A stretch of DNA of 64,000 nt. Source: Streptomyces sp. NBC_01296 (GTDB lineage Bacteria; Actinomycetota; Actinomycetes; Streptomycetales; Streptomycetaceae). Where the stretch lies: contig NZ_CP130720.1 of assembly GCF_035984415.1 (NCBI RefSeq), positions 310,001 through 374,000 of the forward strand, in the 5' to 3' direction. The notes under the pieces were generated by a model, which saw nothing but the letters and a program-made list of their open reading frames with translations, was not told the DNA's origin and did no database searches. This document shows, in pieces, positions 1-8,872 of this stretch. Every line of letters starts with the position of its first letter. The stretch's first letter is position 1. The translations under genes were made by a program, and so were the position numbers.

Positions 1-440
1 GTTTCTGAAACTCACCTGCAAAGCCACTCAGAGGAACTCCGGGGCTTTTCGTCTCGGCCCCCGCACAGGCGGTTCTCAGCTTCTCCCGCACTACAACATC
101 CGCGCAGGCACGGCCGTTCACGCCGAGTGGGTCCGCCTGGCAGCACGGCTTCATGTATGCAGCCCCGTATGCCGGACTCCGCTACTGCGCCGACGCAGAG
201 CACGCGGTCCGACACGCGTCGTCATCACCTGATGCAGCCGACCCGGCCCGAACGGGGGTGGGCAGAGCAGCCGGCTCTGACCACGACAATCCCCGGTCGG
301 CCGAGCAAGACATGGCCATCCGCCCGTCAACTGCCGACGGCGCACGGCCATGACCTGATCAGCAGCTCGCCGCGTTCTCCTCCACCGTGCCGCTCTCTCG
401 CATGCCCTGCATTCCACCATCAAAGGAGTTCTTGATCTTC
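1..440. other. No gene recognised upstream of the transglutaminase
   Basis: Reading frames here lack recognisable domains and show no convincing start signal. The last part must hold the transglutaminase promoter, but no clear -35/-10 pair was identified. Confidence 0.4.
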
Positions 441-1694
441 ATGTACAAACGCTCGGGGTTTCTCGCCCTCACCACGGTCGGCGTAGTGCTGTGCACCGCT
501 GGTCTCACGCCATCGGTCAGCCAGGCAGCCGGCAGCGCCGACGGCGAGAAGGGGTCCTACGCCGAAAAGCACGGCCTGACAGTGGATGACATCGGGCACA
601 TCAACGCACTGAACGAGAAGGCTCTGAATCTGGGTCAGCCCGGCAAGCCATCGGGAGGGTTACTGCCGAGTGCCACCGAGTCCCTCAGGGCCTCCGCATC
701 GGCTGGCGACAGGGTGACCCCTCCCGCCGAGCCGCTCGACAGCATGCCTGACGCGTACCGGGCCCACGGAGACAGGGCCACTACCGGCATCAGCAACTAC
801 ATACGCAAGTGGCAGCAGGCCTACAGTCACCGCGACGGCAAACCTCAGCAGATGACCGAAGAGCAGCGAGAGCAGCTGTCCTACGGGTGCGTCGGCGTCA
901 CCTGGGTCAATTCAGGCCCCTACCCGACGAACAAGCTGGCCTTCGCGTCCTTTGACGAGGACAAGTACAAGAACGCTCTGGAGACCACCGGCCCACGGCC
1001 GGGCGAGACGCGGGCCGAGTTCGAGGGGCGCATCGCCAAGCAGAGCTTCGACGAGACAAAGGGGTTCAACCGGGCTCGTGATGTGGCATCCGTCACGAAC
1101 AAGGCCCTGGAGAACGCCCACGACGAGGGGGCCTATCTCACCTACCTGAAGGCAGAGCTCACGAAAAGCAACGACGCTCTGTCCAAAGAAGACATCCGTT
1201 CGAACTTTTACTCAGCCCTGAGGAACACACCGGCCTTCAAGGACAGGAACGGGGGCAACTACGACCCGTCCAAGATGAAGGCGGTCATCTACTCGAAGCA
1301 CTTCTGGAGCGGACAGGACCCCAGGAGCCCCTCCGACAAGAGGAAGTACGGCGACCCGGACGCCTTCCGCCCGAACCAGAACACAGGCCTGGTCGACATG
1401 TCGAAGGACAGGAACACCTCGCGTAGCCCCGCCAAGCCCGACGAGAGCTACGTCAACTTCGACTACGGCTGGTTCGGGGACCAAAAAGAAGCAAACCCCG
1501 GCAACACCATATGGACCCACGCCAACCACTACCACTCGCCCGGCGGCGCCATGGGGCCCATGCAGGTATACGAGAGCAAGTTCCGCAGCTGGTCCAGCGG
1601 CTACACGGACTTCGACCGCGGAACCTACATCATCACCTTCATACCCAAGAACTGGAACACCGCCCCCGCCAAGGTGAAGCAGGGCTGGCCGTAA
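441..1694 (+). CDS. Secreted microbial transglutaminase (protein-glutamine gamma-glutamyltransferase), pro-enzyme
   Basis: Calcium-independent transglutaminase that cross-links Gln and Lys side chains of proteins outside the cell. The 417-residue product has a Sec signal peptide (about 1-30), a pro-region to about residue 86, and a mature part of about 331 residues, the same length as the classical Streptomyces mobaraensis enzyme as I remember it. The catalytic triad is visible: Cys150 in YGCVGV, Asp341 in NFDYGW and His360 in THANHYH, matching Cys64/Asp255/His274 of the mature enzyme. The C-terminus KVKQGWP is the family ending. The ATG at 441 was chosen because an AAAGGAG ribosome binding site lies 12 bases upstream and the signal peptide starts there; an in-frame ATG at 387 would add 18 residues before the signal. 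Family members are activated by extracellular proteases removing the pro-region. Confidence 0.97.
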   Translation: MYKRSGFLALTTVGVVLCTAGLTPSVSQAAGSADGEKGSYAEKHGLTVDDIGHINALNEKALNLGQPGKPSGGLLPSATESLRASASAGDRVTPPAEPLDSMPDAYRAHGDRATTGISNYIRKWQQAYSHRDGKPQQMTEEQREQLSYGCVGVTWVNSGPYPTNKLAFASFDEDKYKNALETTGPRPGETRAEFEGRIAKQSFDETKGFNRARDVASVTNKALENAHDEGAYLTYLKAELTKSNDALSKEDIRSNFYSALRNTPAFKDRNGGNYDPSKMKAVIYSKHFWSGQDPRSPSDKRKYGDPDAFRPNQNTGLVDMSKDRNTSRSPAKPDESYVNFDYGWFGDQKEANPGNTIWTHANHYHSPGGAMGPMQVYESKFRSWSSGYTDFDRGTYIITFIPKNWNTAPAKVKQGWP

Positions 1695-2013
1695 CACCCC
1701 GCCCCTCACCACGAACAGGCCCTCCGCGCCCTCCGCGCAACTGCCCAGCCCCACCACGTGCCACATGCGGAGCGGGGCAACCCTTCGATCACCCACACCC
1801 CCCAGTTCGCGGCCCGATGACCACCCGCCCCGACCGGGTGCTGCCCATCACCCCCAGGGCTCCGCTATGAGCACTGAACCGGACCGGGCGTATCCCGCCT
1901 CCCCTTTTGCCACTCACGACAGGGGAGGCGGCCGGTACCTTCGTGGGGATGACGGTCGCATCGCGGGCCGGAAGCCCGGCGGCTACCACGGCCCGGGCGC
2001 ACACCGGCCTGCC
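1695..2013. other. No gene recognised downstream of the transglutaminase
   Basis: No reading frame with a recognisable family. The next notable object is the hairpin at 2014-2068. Confidence 0.4.
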
Positions 2014-2068
2014 CCGCCGTATGGCCGTCTCCCCCGCCGGAAACCAGAGGGAGACGGCCATACGGCGG
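2014..2068. repeat. Perfect 20-bp inverted repeat (hairpin) with 15-nt loop
   Basis: Left arm 2014-2033 reads CCGCCGTATGGCCGTCTCCC and right arm 2049-2068 is its exact reverse complement. There is no T-run on either side, so it is not a canonical intrinsic terminator, although actinomycete terminators often lack one. It sits between the transglutaminase and the truncated DUF2625 gene, within 100 bases of the point where the latter stops making sense. A bidirectional terminator or the footprint of a lost mobile element are both possible. Confidence 0.8.
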
Positions 2069-2159
2069 TTGGCGATATAGCCGAAGTGTCCGGCCGAAGG
2101 GCTGCACAGGATGTGCATGCATCGGCGCAGTCTGTGCATGGGCGAAACGCTGGGGAGCG

Positions 2160-2383
2160 CCGAACACTCGCAGCCACCCGTTGTCCACGAGGAATCCGCC
2201 GGTGTGCAACGCCAGCGCACCCAGCACCGATCGCCCGATGACCTGCATCTGCAGAAGGCATCGGCGGCCCTCGTTGATGTCTCCGGGCAGCACTTGAACC
2301 GGCACGGAGCTCGCCTTGAGAATCCCCTCAAGCTCCGGCCACGCCGGATCGTCCACATTGACCAGCTCATCGATCCCTCGCAT
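2160..2383 (-). pseudogene. Truncated DUF2625-family gene (N-terminal part only)
   Basis: The first about 74 residues look like the start of a DUF2625 protein: a DDPAWPEL segment, then SVLGALALHTGG and DNGWLRVFG. In the family this is followed by a further 130 or so residues, but here the frame continues into unrelated arginine-rich sequence. The start is the ATG at 2383. Function of the family is unknown. The loss of the C-terminal two thirds, next to a long hairpin, suggests a deletion or rearrangement breakpoint near 2160. Confidence 0.55.
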
Positions 2384-3271
2384 CCGACGATGGTCGCACC
2401 TTCCGGTATCGCCTCATCGAGTGGGCTGGACCGCGCTCTCTCGGAGGCTGGGGCGATGGATCGGGCAGCGATCGTCTGCACTTCGGGTCTGATGGCCGAA
2501 TGATCGTCACTCCTGTCGCCCCTGGACAAGCCGTCCGGTTCCGTTCATGTAGCGGCTGTTCCTGTTGGTAGCGGCTCTGTGGGGAAGGCGATCGATTCAT
2601 CGAACGGAATGCGCGCCAGGAGGCAGTGGTGAAGCTGGCCGAGCATCCGGTTGAACAGGTGCCGCAAAGACTGCATTTGCCCCATCCCACCTAATCCGCC
2701 CGCGATGCACACCCACGACCCGCCCCACACGTCCCGGAACCACCCGCACAAACCCCCATACCGCGCGCGGCGGGCCGGCGCGGTAAGTGCAGGAGCGCAG
2801 GCCTGCCAGTACGGGGGCACTGAGCGCCTGTCCGGGCGCTGTATGCATGCGGGCCCGCTCCCAGGTTCGGCAGAGCGGGGTGCCCCGCACCAGAGGAGCC
2901 GCGTGCCCGTACGCCGGACCTCGCTCCGTTGGGTGGTTGGGCGGGCCGGTGCTTCTGCCGCCAGAGCGCTCCACCGAAACCCTCAACGACCACATCCTCG
3001 TACTACCTCCACCACCGGCGTGAAAGCACCGCCGCAGCCCCGGTCGCTGTGTCCTTCACCCAGTGTTGTCACAGCCCCCGGACAGGCCCACCGCACCGGT
3101 CAGGCCGGCGACCCGGCAGCTCCCGGCCAGCACCACCGGCCGGGCGCCGCGCACCTGGACCAGAACATTGAGGAGAACCGAATCGGTGAGTGCTCGCAGC
3201 CGGGTGCCGGGTCGCTGGTGTGGGTGAGGTGCACGGCGCGGCCAGCGCGGTGAAGCGCGTGGCGGTCCACG
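2384..3271. other. About 890 bases without a recognisable gene
   Basis: Several long open frames exist on both strands, as expected at this GC content, but none shows a known domain, a signal peptide or a good ribosome binding site. The end of the stretch must carry the promoter of the aromatic amino acid hydroxylase gene. Confidence 0.4.
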
Positions 3272-4192
3272 ATGCAGTTCATGATCGATTGGATGAGTCT
3301 GACCCCGCTGGACGCGGGCGGCACCACGGTGGGCTGCGCCGGGGAACATCCCGGCTTCGCGGACCCGGCCTACGTGCGCCGCAGGAACCTGATCGCCGAA
3401 CGGGCGGAGGGCCACCCGCTGGGCGCCCCCTCACCCGAGGTGCGCTACACCGACGCCGAGCATGCCACCTGGCGCGCCGTGCACGGTGCGCTGCTGCGCG
3501 CGCAGGATCTCTGGGCCTGCCGGGAAGTTCTGGGGGCCCGGGGCGTCGCGCCGATTCCGGCCGGCGGAGTCCCGCAGCACGAGGAGGTCTCCAACCGGCT
3601 GCAGGCCCTGACAGGTTTCCGCTTCACCCTGGCGGGCGGGATCGTTGCAAACAAGCGTTTCCTGGGCGCGATGGCCAAGGGGTATTTCCATGCCGTGCAG
3701 TACGTACGGCATCCAGCGATGCCCCTGTACACGCCGGAGCCGGACGTCCTGCACGATGTGTTCGGGCACGGTATCCATCTCGCCGATCCGTTCTTCGCCG
3801 ACCTGTACCGCACGGTGGGCCGGGCCGCGGCCCGGGTGGATACGGCCGACGCGCTGGATCTGATCAGCCGCGTGTACTGGTTCACCCTCGAATACGGCAC
3901 CGTCCTCGAGCAGCGGCGGCCCAGAGCGTACGGGGCGGCCCTGCTGTCGTCCTACGGCGAGCTCGGCCGCTTCGCCCAGGCCGACCTGCGGCGGTTCGAC
4001 CTCGCCGAGCTGGTCCGGATGCCGTACCAGGTCGCCGGCTACCAGCCCGTCCTCTTCGCCGTCCAATCCCTGGCCCACCTCGCCGACCTGCTCCACGGGT
4101 TCCTCGACGACTTCGACGAGTCCACCCGCGATCGCTACCGCCTGCCCGTCCTGTCCGAGCGCGGCTTCATGGCCCGTCCGCCCACCCGGTGA
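3272..4192 (+). CDS. Pterin-dependent aromatic amino acid hydroxylase (phenylalanine 4-monooxygenase type)
   Basis: Non-haem iron monooxygenase predicted to hydroxylate an aromatic amino acid, most likely Phe to Tyr, with a tetrahydropterin cofactor and O2. The 306-residue single-domain protein has the iron-binding facial triad: His161 and His166 in HDVFGH, and Glu207 in FTLEYG. The preceding PLYTPEPD segment is also typical. Bacterial members are usually 260-300 residues, so it is full length. The start is the ATG at 3272, because a stop codon in frame lies at 3251-3253; no strong Shine-Dalgarno is visible. No pterin recycling gene (phhB) or tyrosine catabolic gene adjoins it. It could supply Tyr or a modified aromatic residue for secondary metabolism; the exact substrate is not decided by sequence. 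Confidence 0.9.
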   Translation: MQFMIDWMSLTPLDAGGTTVGCAGEHPGFADPAYVRRRNLIAERAEGHPLGAPSPEVRYTDAEHATWRAVHGALLRAQDLWACREVLGARGVAPIPAGGVPQHEEVSNRLQALTGFRFTLAGGIVANKRFLGAMAKGYFHAVQYVRHPAMPLYTPEPDVLHDVFGHGIHLADPFFADLYRTVGRAAARVDTADALDLISRVYWFTLEYGTVLEQRRPRAYGAALLSSYGELGRFAQADLRRFDLAELVRMPYQVAGYQPVLFAVQSLAHLADLLHGFLDDFDESTRDRYRLPVLSERGFMARPPTR

Positions 4193-4394
4193 AAGCGAGC
4201 GGCCGCAGCACCGCCCCACCCACCCCCGCAGAGCGGGTATCGCCGCCCTCCCCGCAGACGCGGGCCGGGTGGAGGTCACCGGGCAGTCCTCCGCAAAGCC
4301 GAGGAGCGCCTGGCGCCCGGGCACGTCCGCCCACCCGACCGGCAGATAGCCCTCCCGGCCCCGCGCACCGTCCCCAACACCACATCGCCTTGCC

Positions 4395-4690
4395 GGGGTA
4401 CGCCCTTACGTCTGCTCGCAGCGCCCGCCGGTGGTGGGGGTCATCACGTCGTCGTCCGGGCCGGCATCGACAGTCCCGCCCACCTCGAACCAGAACACTC
4501 AGCCGTCGCCGTACAAGACGAAGACGCAGCCCTCAAAACGAGTTCCCGCGCGGGGCGCAGGTCGTCCCCGGTGCCCACCGATCCGTTGCCCGTGGCCGCG
4601 CAGCGCACCTCGGTGGCGCTGTCCACCGTGCAGGTCCAGACGTGGGCGCCGTCTCGGCCCTTGACCAGGGCGAAGGGGGACCCTACCTGT
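4395..4690 (-). pseudogene. Fragment of an unidentified gene cut by the IS605-type element
   Basis: On the minus strand one frame reads convincingly as protein (KGRDGAHVWTCTVDSATEV onward, Cys-containing), shifts frame near 4530, passes a stop and continues as FWFEVGGTVDAGPDDDV. The fragment ends exactly where the IS200/IS605-type right end begins. It looks like the 3' part of a secreted or surface protein gene, disrupted first by insertion and then by drift. The other half was not recognised beyond the IS cluster. Confidence 0.35.
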
Positions 4691-4691
4691 C

Positions 4692-4900
4692 AACTTGACC
4701 CGGCCGTAAACGACCGGGCTTGGAGGTAGAGGCCGACTGGCTGCCGGGTTGTCTCCTCCGTCCAGACCACCTATGAGGTGGCCGGGACGCGTGACTCACG
4801 CCCCGCGGTCCACGCAGCTTCGCCTTTGCGGTCGATGTTGTGGGACGCGTTGTCGTCCGCGTTCAGCACGATCCCGCAGGACCGGCAGGCGAACGTTGCC
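4692..4900 (-). ncRNA. Candidate omega RNA (reRNA) of TnpB
   Basis: In this family the guide RNA is made from the 3' end of tnpB and the element's right end, with the guide read from the flanking DNA. The hairpin at 4699-4718 lies where the scaffold should finish. On that basis the present guide would start beyond about 4692 on the minus strand and begin ACAGGTAGGGTCCCC. The location follows from family knowledge, not from a direct RNA signal. Confidence 0.35.
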
Positions 4901-5931
4901 TGGTCGACTCGGTTTTTCCGGTCGATGTGGCCGCACTCGGAGCACTGCTGGCTGGTGTACGCCGGGTCGACGTACACCAGCGGCACCCCGGCCCGCAGCG
5001 CCTTGTAGGCGATGAACCGGCCGAGCTGGTGGAAGCTCCACGAGTGCAGTGGTGCCCGCTGGTCCTTGCGGAGCCGTACCCGGTCGCGGATGCCCGTGAG
5101 GTCTTCCAGGGCAATACCGCGGCCGGTGCGTTCAGCGGCGGAGACGATCTTCTTCGAGATGACGTGATTGATGTTCGCCGCGTGCCGGGCCTCTTTGCGG
5201 CTGCGGTGCTTGAGCCGGCGTTTGGCAGACTTGGTGCCTTTGGCCTGGAGCTTGCGGCGTAGTTCGAGCTGCCGGTTGCGGTGCCGGTTCAGGCCGCGCC
5301 CGGCGGCCCGGTAGCCGGTGGATGTGGTGGCGATGTTGACGATGCCGAGGTCCACACCGATAAACCCGGACGGATTCTCGTTGACCTGGGCCTCGGGGAC
5401 CTCGCACACGGCGATCAGGTAGAACGCGCCGTCGCGTTCGATCAGGTCCGACTCGCCATTGCGGTACTCGCGAAGCGTCTTGAGTGCGCCTGCGGAGCAG
5501 GTAAAGCGGACGCTTTTGAGCCGTCCCGCTGCGGTCCAGATACTGACGGTCCGCGCGTCGTACTGCCACGACAGACACCGGTCGTCATACGGCTGAGCCG
5601 AATCCGGACGGAACGTGACCGGCTTCGACTCCGCTTTGACCCTGCGCTTCGATCCGGGCCTGCCGAGATTCCCCGCCCGGATGTTCGCCTTCAACGTGGT
5701 GTAAGCGTCGCGGGTCTTCTTGATCACGTGCTGGGCAGCCTGCGCCCCAAGACCGGAAGCTTTCAGCTCCGCGTAGGTGTGCTTCCGCAGTTCGTACTCA
5801 CGCGGCACGCCGTGCTCGAACGCCACGGCGGACACCCAGTTGGCCCGTTCGTTGACCACGCGCAGGGTCGCACCGATGGCCGTTGCCTGTAAGGCATCCG
5901 GCATCAGCTTCACCTGCACGACGATCTTCAT
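4771..5931 (-). CDS. tnpB: TnpB, RNA-guided RuvC-type nuclease of IS605
   Basis: Ancestor-type Cas12-like nuclease that cuts DNA next to a short adjacent motif with an omega RNA guide and promotes element retention. The 386-residue protein has the N-terminal helical/wedge part, then the split RuvC site: Asp194 in GVDLG, Glu276 in ALEDLTG and Asp359 in NADDNA. A zinc-ribbon (Cys330, Cys333, Cys349, Cys352) sits between the second and third catalytic residues. All key residues are present and length is normal, so it should be functional. It is divergent from tnpA, with both starts in a 34-base gap (5932-5965). Confidence 0.95.
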   Translation of the reverse strand: MKIVVQVKLMPDALQATAIGATLRVVNERANWVSAVAFEHGVPREYELRKHTYAELKASGLGAQAAQHVIKKTRDAYTTLKANIRAGNLGRPGSKRRVKAESKPVTFRPDSAQPYDDRCLSWQYDARTVSIWTAAGRLKSVRFTCSAGALKTLREYRNGESDLIERDGAFYLIAVCEVPEAQVNENPSGFIGVDLGIVNIATTSTGYRAAGRGLNRHRNRQLELRRKLQAKGTKSAKRRLKHRSRKEARHAANINHVISKKIVSAAERTGRGIALEDLTGIRDRVRLRKDQRAPLHSWSFHQLGRFIAYKALRAGVPLVYVDPAYTSQQCSECGHIDRKNRVDQATFACRSCGIVLNADDNASHNIDRKGEAAWTAGRESRVPATS

Positions 5932-5965
5932 GCGGACATCGCGGACATCCTACTACCATTGATCT

Positions 5966-6394
5966 ATGTCCCCACGCTGGGAGCCAAATCCCAATATTTG
6001 CAGGGGCCGTACGGTCACCTACACCCTCCACGCCCACTTGGTCTTCACACCCAAATACCGGCGTGGACCCTTCACCGACGAGATCCTTCGACGCTGTGAA
6101 GAAGTCATGCGGTCCGTCTGCGCCGACTTCGAAACCGAGCTGGTCGAGTTCAACGGCGAACGCGACCACGTGCACCTGCTGGTGCACTACCCGCCGAAAG
6201 TCTCCATCTCCAAACTGGTCGGCTCCCTCAAGGGCGTCTCCGCCCGCAGGCTCCGCCAGGAGCACCCCGAACACATCCGCAAGTACCTGTGGGGAGCACA
6301 CTTCTGGTCACCCTCATACTTCGCAGCTTCCTGCGGCGGAGCGCCCCTGTCCGTCATCAAGGAGTACATCGAGCAGCAGAAACGTCCGATGTAA
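5966..6394 (+). CDS. tnpA: TnpA, Y1 (HUH) single-strand transposase of IS200/IS605
   Basis: Catalyses single-strand excision and insertion of the element. The 142-residue protein carries the HUH motif in DHVHLLV (His68, His70) and the nucleophilic tyrosine in the C-terminal helix (Tyr134 in KEYIEQQ). Family members are 130-150 residues long, so it is full length. The N-terminal dozen residues differ from the usual family start, so translation may begin a few codons later. It is followed within 40 bases by the left-end hairpin. Confidence 0.93.
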   Translation: MSPRWEPNPNICRGRTVTYTLHAHLVFTPKYRRGPFTDEILRRCEEVMRSVCADFETELVEFNGERDHVHLLVHYPPKVSISKLVGSLKGVSARRLRQEHPEHIRKYLWGAHFWSPSYFAASCGGAPLSVIKEYIEQQKRPM

Positions 6395-6429
6395 CCTGCA
6401 CGTCAGAGCAATCCAGAGAAGCGATTCCT

Positions 6430-6449
6430 CCCGGGCCTGAAGGCCCGGG
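6430..6449. repeat. Left-end hairpin of the IS605-type element
   Basis: CCCGGGCC-TGAA-GGCCCGGG, an 8-bp perfect stem with a 4-base loop, 35 bases after tnpA. It is the likely structure recognised by TnpA at this end; it would also act as a terminator. Confidence 0.65.
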
Positions 6450-6481
6450 GTTCCTCGTTAGATCCCGCTGAAGTTCCCCCC

Positions 6482-7280
6482 TGAACCTGGACAGCGGATG
6501 GTTACGCTGCAGGGGTGAGGTCGCGGGTTGTCAGAGCCCGGGTTTCGAGCGGGGTGACGTAGCCGTACACCGGGTGCTTGCGCAGGCGGGTGCGGTTGTA
6601 TTCGACCTCAATGAACTGGAAGACGTCAGCACGGGCGGTTTCGTGGGACGCCCAGACGGTGGTCCCGATCTCCGCTTTCAGCAACCCGAAAAAGCTTTCA
6701 GCCGCGGCGTTATCGTAACACGAGCCCGTTCTGCCCATACTCTGCCTCAGTGTCAACTCCCTTATCAGCGTGCGGGCGTGCTGCGGCAGCGGCGTCCGGA
6801 CGGGCCGCGAGGTAGGCGTAGTAGCCGGAGCGGGAGATCTTCAGGGCCCGGCACAGCAGCGAGACGCTGCAGCCGTCCGGGCGGCCGGGGCCGGCCTTCT
6901 CCGCGTCGACGAACGCGTAGCGCGTGGCTGCGTCTACTTCGTCTTGTGGTTCGCGAAGAAGGCGGTCGCTTTTCCCAGTACCTCGATCGTCTGCTCCATC
7001 TCGCGGACCTTGCGGCGTAGTCGCACCAGTTCCTCGCGCTCGGCCGTGGTCAGCCTCCCGCCGGCCCCTGGCCACGGTCGGTCTTGTCCTGGTTGACCCA
7101 GTTCCTCAGTCCCTCGGCGCTGACACCGATCTCCCGGGCGACCTCGGTGACCGTCTTGCCCGACGAGTGCACCAGGGCCACCGCATCGCGCTTGAACTCG
7201 GCCGTGTACCGCTTGCTCGTATTGCTCTTCTTGCTCACTACCTGGGACTGCTTCCTCCGGGACTGTCCGTCCCAGTATCA
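6482..7280 (-). mobile_element. IS3-family element with internal deletion
   Basis: The remnant starts with TGAACCTGGACAG on the tnpB-like C-terminal side and ends, read from the other strand, with TGATACTGGGACGGACAG. These related ends begin with TG as IS3 terminal repeats do. At about 800 bp it is several hundred bases shorter than a complete IS3 element, because the middle of orfB is missing. It cannot transpose by itself. Confidence 0.75.
6502..7238 (-). pseudogene. IS3-family transposase orfA/orfB, internally deleted
   Basis: orfA starts at 7238 with the usual SKRYTAEFKRDAVALV helix-turn-helix, then shifts frame near 7060 into a leucine-zipper-like segment (LRRKVREMEQTIEVLGKA). orfB begins with the HTH_21 region (SLLCRALKISRSGYYAYL) and then jumps near 6740 to the C-terminal part with the catalytic Glu (NAAAESFFGLLKAEI). 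The DDE core with both Asp residues is lost. The frame change between orfA and orfB is normal for IS3 (programmed -1 shift); the deletion is not. Confidence 0.85.
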
Positions 7281-7799
7281 GGCTGTCCACGCAGCAGGGG
7301 GAACCTCAGAACGGGCCGTGACCCCCGCACAGGTCCGACCCGGCGAGCATTCCAGCAACGTCACAGCCCGCTGCGAACAGGCGACGACCCACGCCTGCGT
7401 CGGCCAGTACGACCGCTGCCGTTTCACTGACGGGCACCGAGGCCGGCCTCGGGCCACGATGCTCGGGTTCACGCATGTCGCCTCCATGCACCGTGACCTT
7501 CAGCATGTTCCCCGAGGAGTGACCCGGCGACCCGCAGCACGCGCCTTCACCGGGCGGCCCCTCCTGCTACGGTCCGTCATCACACCTCGGCGCTCAGTGG
7601 CCGTTGCCCGCGGCCGGACCGGGCCGCCCAGCCGCCACCGCGTCCGCACGGCATAGGCTGGGGATTCGGCCGGGCCTCCTTCCTCGGCCCGCTTATACGA
7701 CCTCAGGGGCACGAATGGGTGACCTGGGCGGATCGTGATCGTTAAGGACGCATCCGGGTCAACGGAGGCACTCTCGTGCCAGTGGGGTAGGGATGTTGC
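7281..7799. other. About 520 bases between the IS3 remnant and rppA; no recognised gene
   Basis: A 66-residue frame on the minus strand ending near 7306 has protein-like composition but no recognised family. The right part should contain the rppA operon promoter; no consensus was identified with confidence. Confidence 0.35.
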
Positions 7800-8852
7800 A
7801 TGGCGACCTTGTGTCGGCCGGCCGTGTCGGTTCCGGAGTACGTCATCACCATGGAGGAGACGCTCGAGCTCGCCCGCTCTCGTCATGCCGGCCATCCCCA
7901 ACTCGGCCTCGCATTACGCCTGATCGAGAACACCGGGGTGCGAACCCGGCACCTCGTGCAGCCGATCGGTGAGACGCTCGCGCACCCGGGCTTCGAGGAG
8001 CGCAACAGGCTGTATGCGGCCGAGGCGAAGGCCCGCGTACCGCTGGTCGTTAGGCGCGCGCTGGAGGACGGCGAGCTGCGGGCCGCGGAGATCGACGTGA
8101 TCATCTACGTGTCCTGCACCGGCTTCATGATGCCTTCGCTCACGGCCTGGCTCATCAACACGATGGGATTCCCCTCCAACACAAGACAGTTACCGATCGC
8201 TCAACTGGGCTGCGCGGCGGGTGGGGCTGCGATCAACCGGGCGCACGACTTCTGCACGGCCTATCCGGGGGCGAACGCCCTGATCGTGGCATGCGAGTTC
8301 TGCTCACTGTGCTACCAACCCACCGACATCGGCATCGGATCGCTGCTGTCCAACGGTCTGTTCGGTGACGGCGTGGCCGCCGCGGTCGTCCGCGGAACCG
8401 GTGGTCACGGCATCAGCCTGGAGCGCAACGGCTCCTACCTCGTTCCGGGGACGGAGGACTGGATCGCGTACGACGTACGGGCCACCGGCTTCCACTTCCT
8501 GCTGGACAAGCGCGTGCCGGGCACCATGGAACCGCTCGCCCCCGCGCTGCGCAGCCTCGCCGACGGGCACGGCTGGGACGCCTCGGACCTCGACTTCTAC
8601 ATCGTGCATGCCGGTGGGCCGCGGATCCTCGAGGACCTGGGCACCTTCCTCCACGTCAAGCCGGAGGCGTTCCGCCACAGCCGGGCCACGCTCACCGAGT
8701 ACGGGAACATCGCGAGCGCCGTCGTACTGGACGCGCTACGCCGGCTGTTCGACGAGGGTGGCGCCGCCGACCAGGCGCGCGGCCTCCTGGCCGGGTTCGG
8801 CCCGGGCATCACGGCCGAGATGGCGCTTGGCCGCTGGAGCCGTACGCCGTGA
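7800..8852 (+). CDS. rppA: Type III polyketide synthase, 1,3,6,8-tetrahydroxynaphthalene synthase
   Basis: Condenses five malonyl-CoA units to 1,3,6,8-tetrahydroxynaphthalene, which oxidises to flaviolin and polymerises to brown melanin-like pigment. The 350-residue protein keeps the catalytic triad Cys138 (QLGCAAGG), His270 (YIVHAGG) and Asn303 (EYGNIAS), and the Cys106 (VSCTGF) known from RppA of S. coelicolor, all at identical numbers. The downstream cupin and CYP158-type P450 genes complete the standard rppA operon, with start/stop overlap to the next frame. The ATG at 7800 is preceded by a weak GGTAGGG. Confidence 0.96.
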   Translation: MATLCRPAVSVPEYVITMEETLELARSRHAGHPQLGLALRLIENTGVRTRHLVQPIGETLAHPGFEERNRLYAAEAKARVPLVVRRALEDGELRAAEIDVIIYVSCTGFMMPSLTAWLINTMGFPSNTRQLPIAQLGCAAGGAAINRAHDFCTAYPGANALIVACEFCSLCYQPTDIGIGSLLSNGLFGDGVAAAVVRGTGGHGISLERNGSYLVPGTEDWIAYDVRATGFHFLLDKRVPGTMEPLAPALRSLADGHGWDASDLDFYIVHAGGPRILEDLGTFLHVKPEAFRHSRATLTEYGNIASAVVLDALRRLFDEGGAADQARGLLAGFGPGITAEMALGRWSRTP

Positions 8853-8872
8853 CCCTTACGGAAGGAAAGCCG

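Larger units (their letters stand above)
4692..6451. mobile_element. IS200/IS605-family element with divergent tnpA and tnpB
   Basis: A Y1 transposase gene (tnpA, plus strand) and an RNA-guided nuclease gene (tnpB, minus strand) are transcribed outwards from a 34-base gap. Imperfect subterminal hairpins sit near both ends: 4699-4718 (8-bp stem with one mismatch, TAAA loop) beyond tnpB, and 6430-6449 (8-bp stem, TGAA loop) beyond tnpA. IS200/IS605 elements have such hairpins rather than inverted repeats and make no target duplication, so the outer limits given here are approximate. Both genes look intact, so the element may be active. Its tnpA side directly abuts the IS3 remnant starting near 6482. 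Confidence 0.8.

Noticed and set aside
7306..7506. A 66-codon minus-strand frame with protein-like composition next to the IS3 remnant
   Set aside because: No family, no clear ribosome binding site and no context; kept only as a note.
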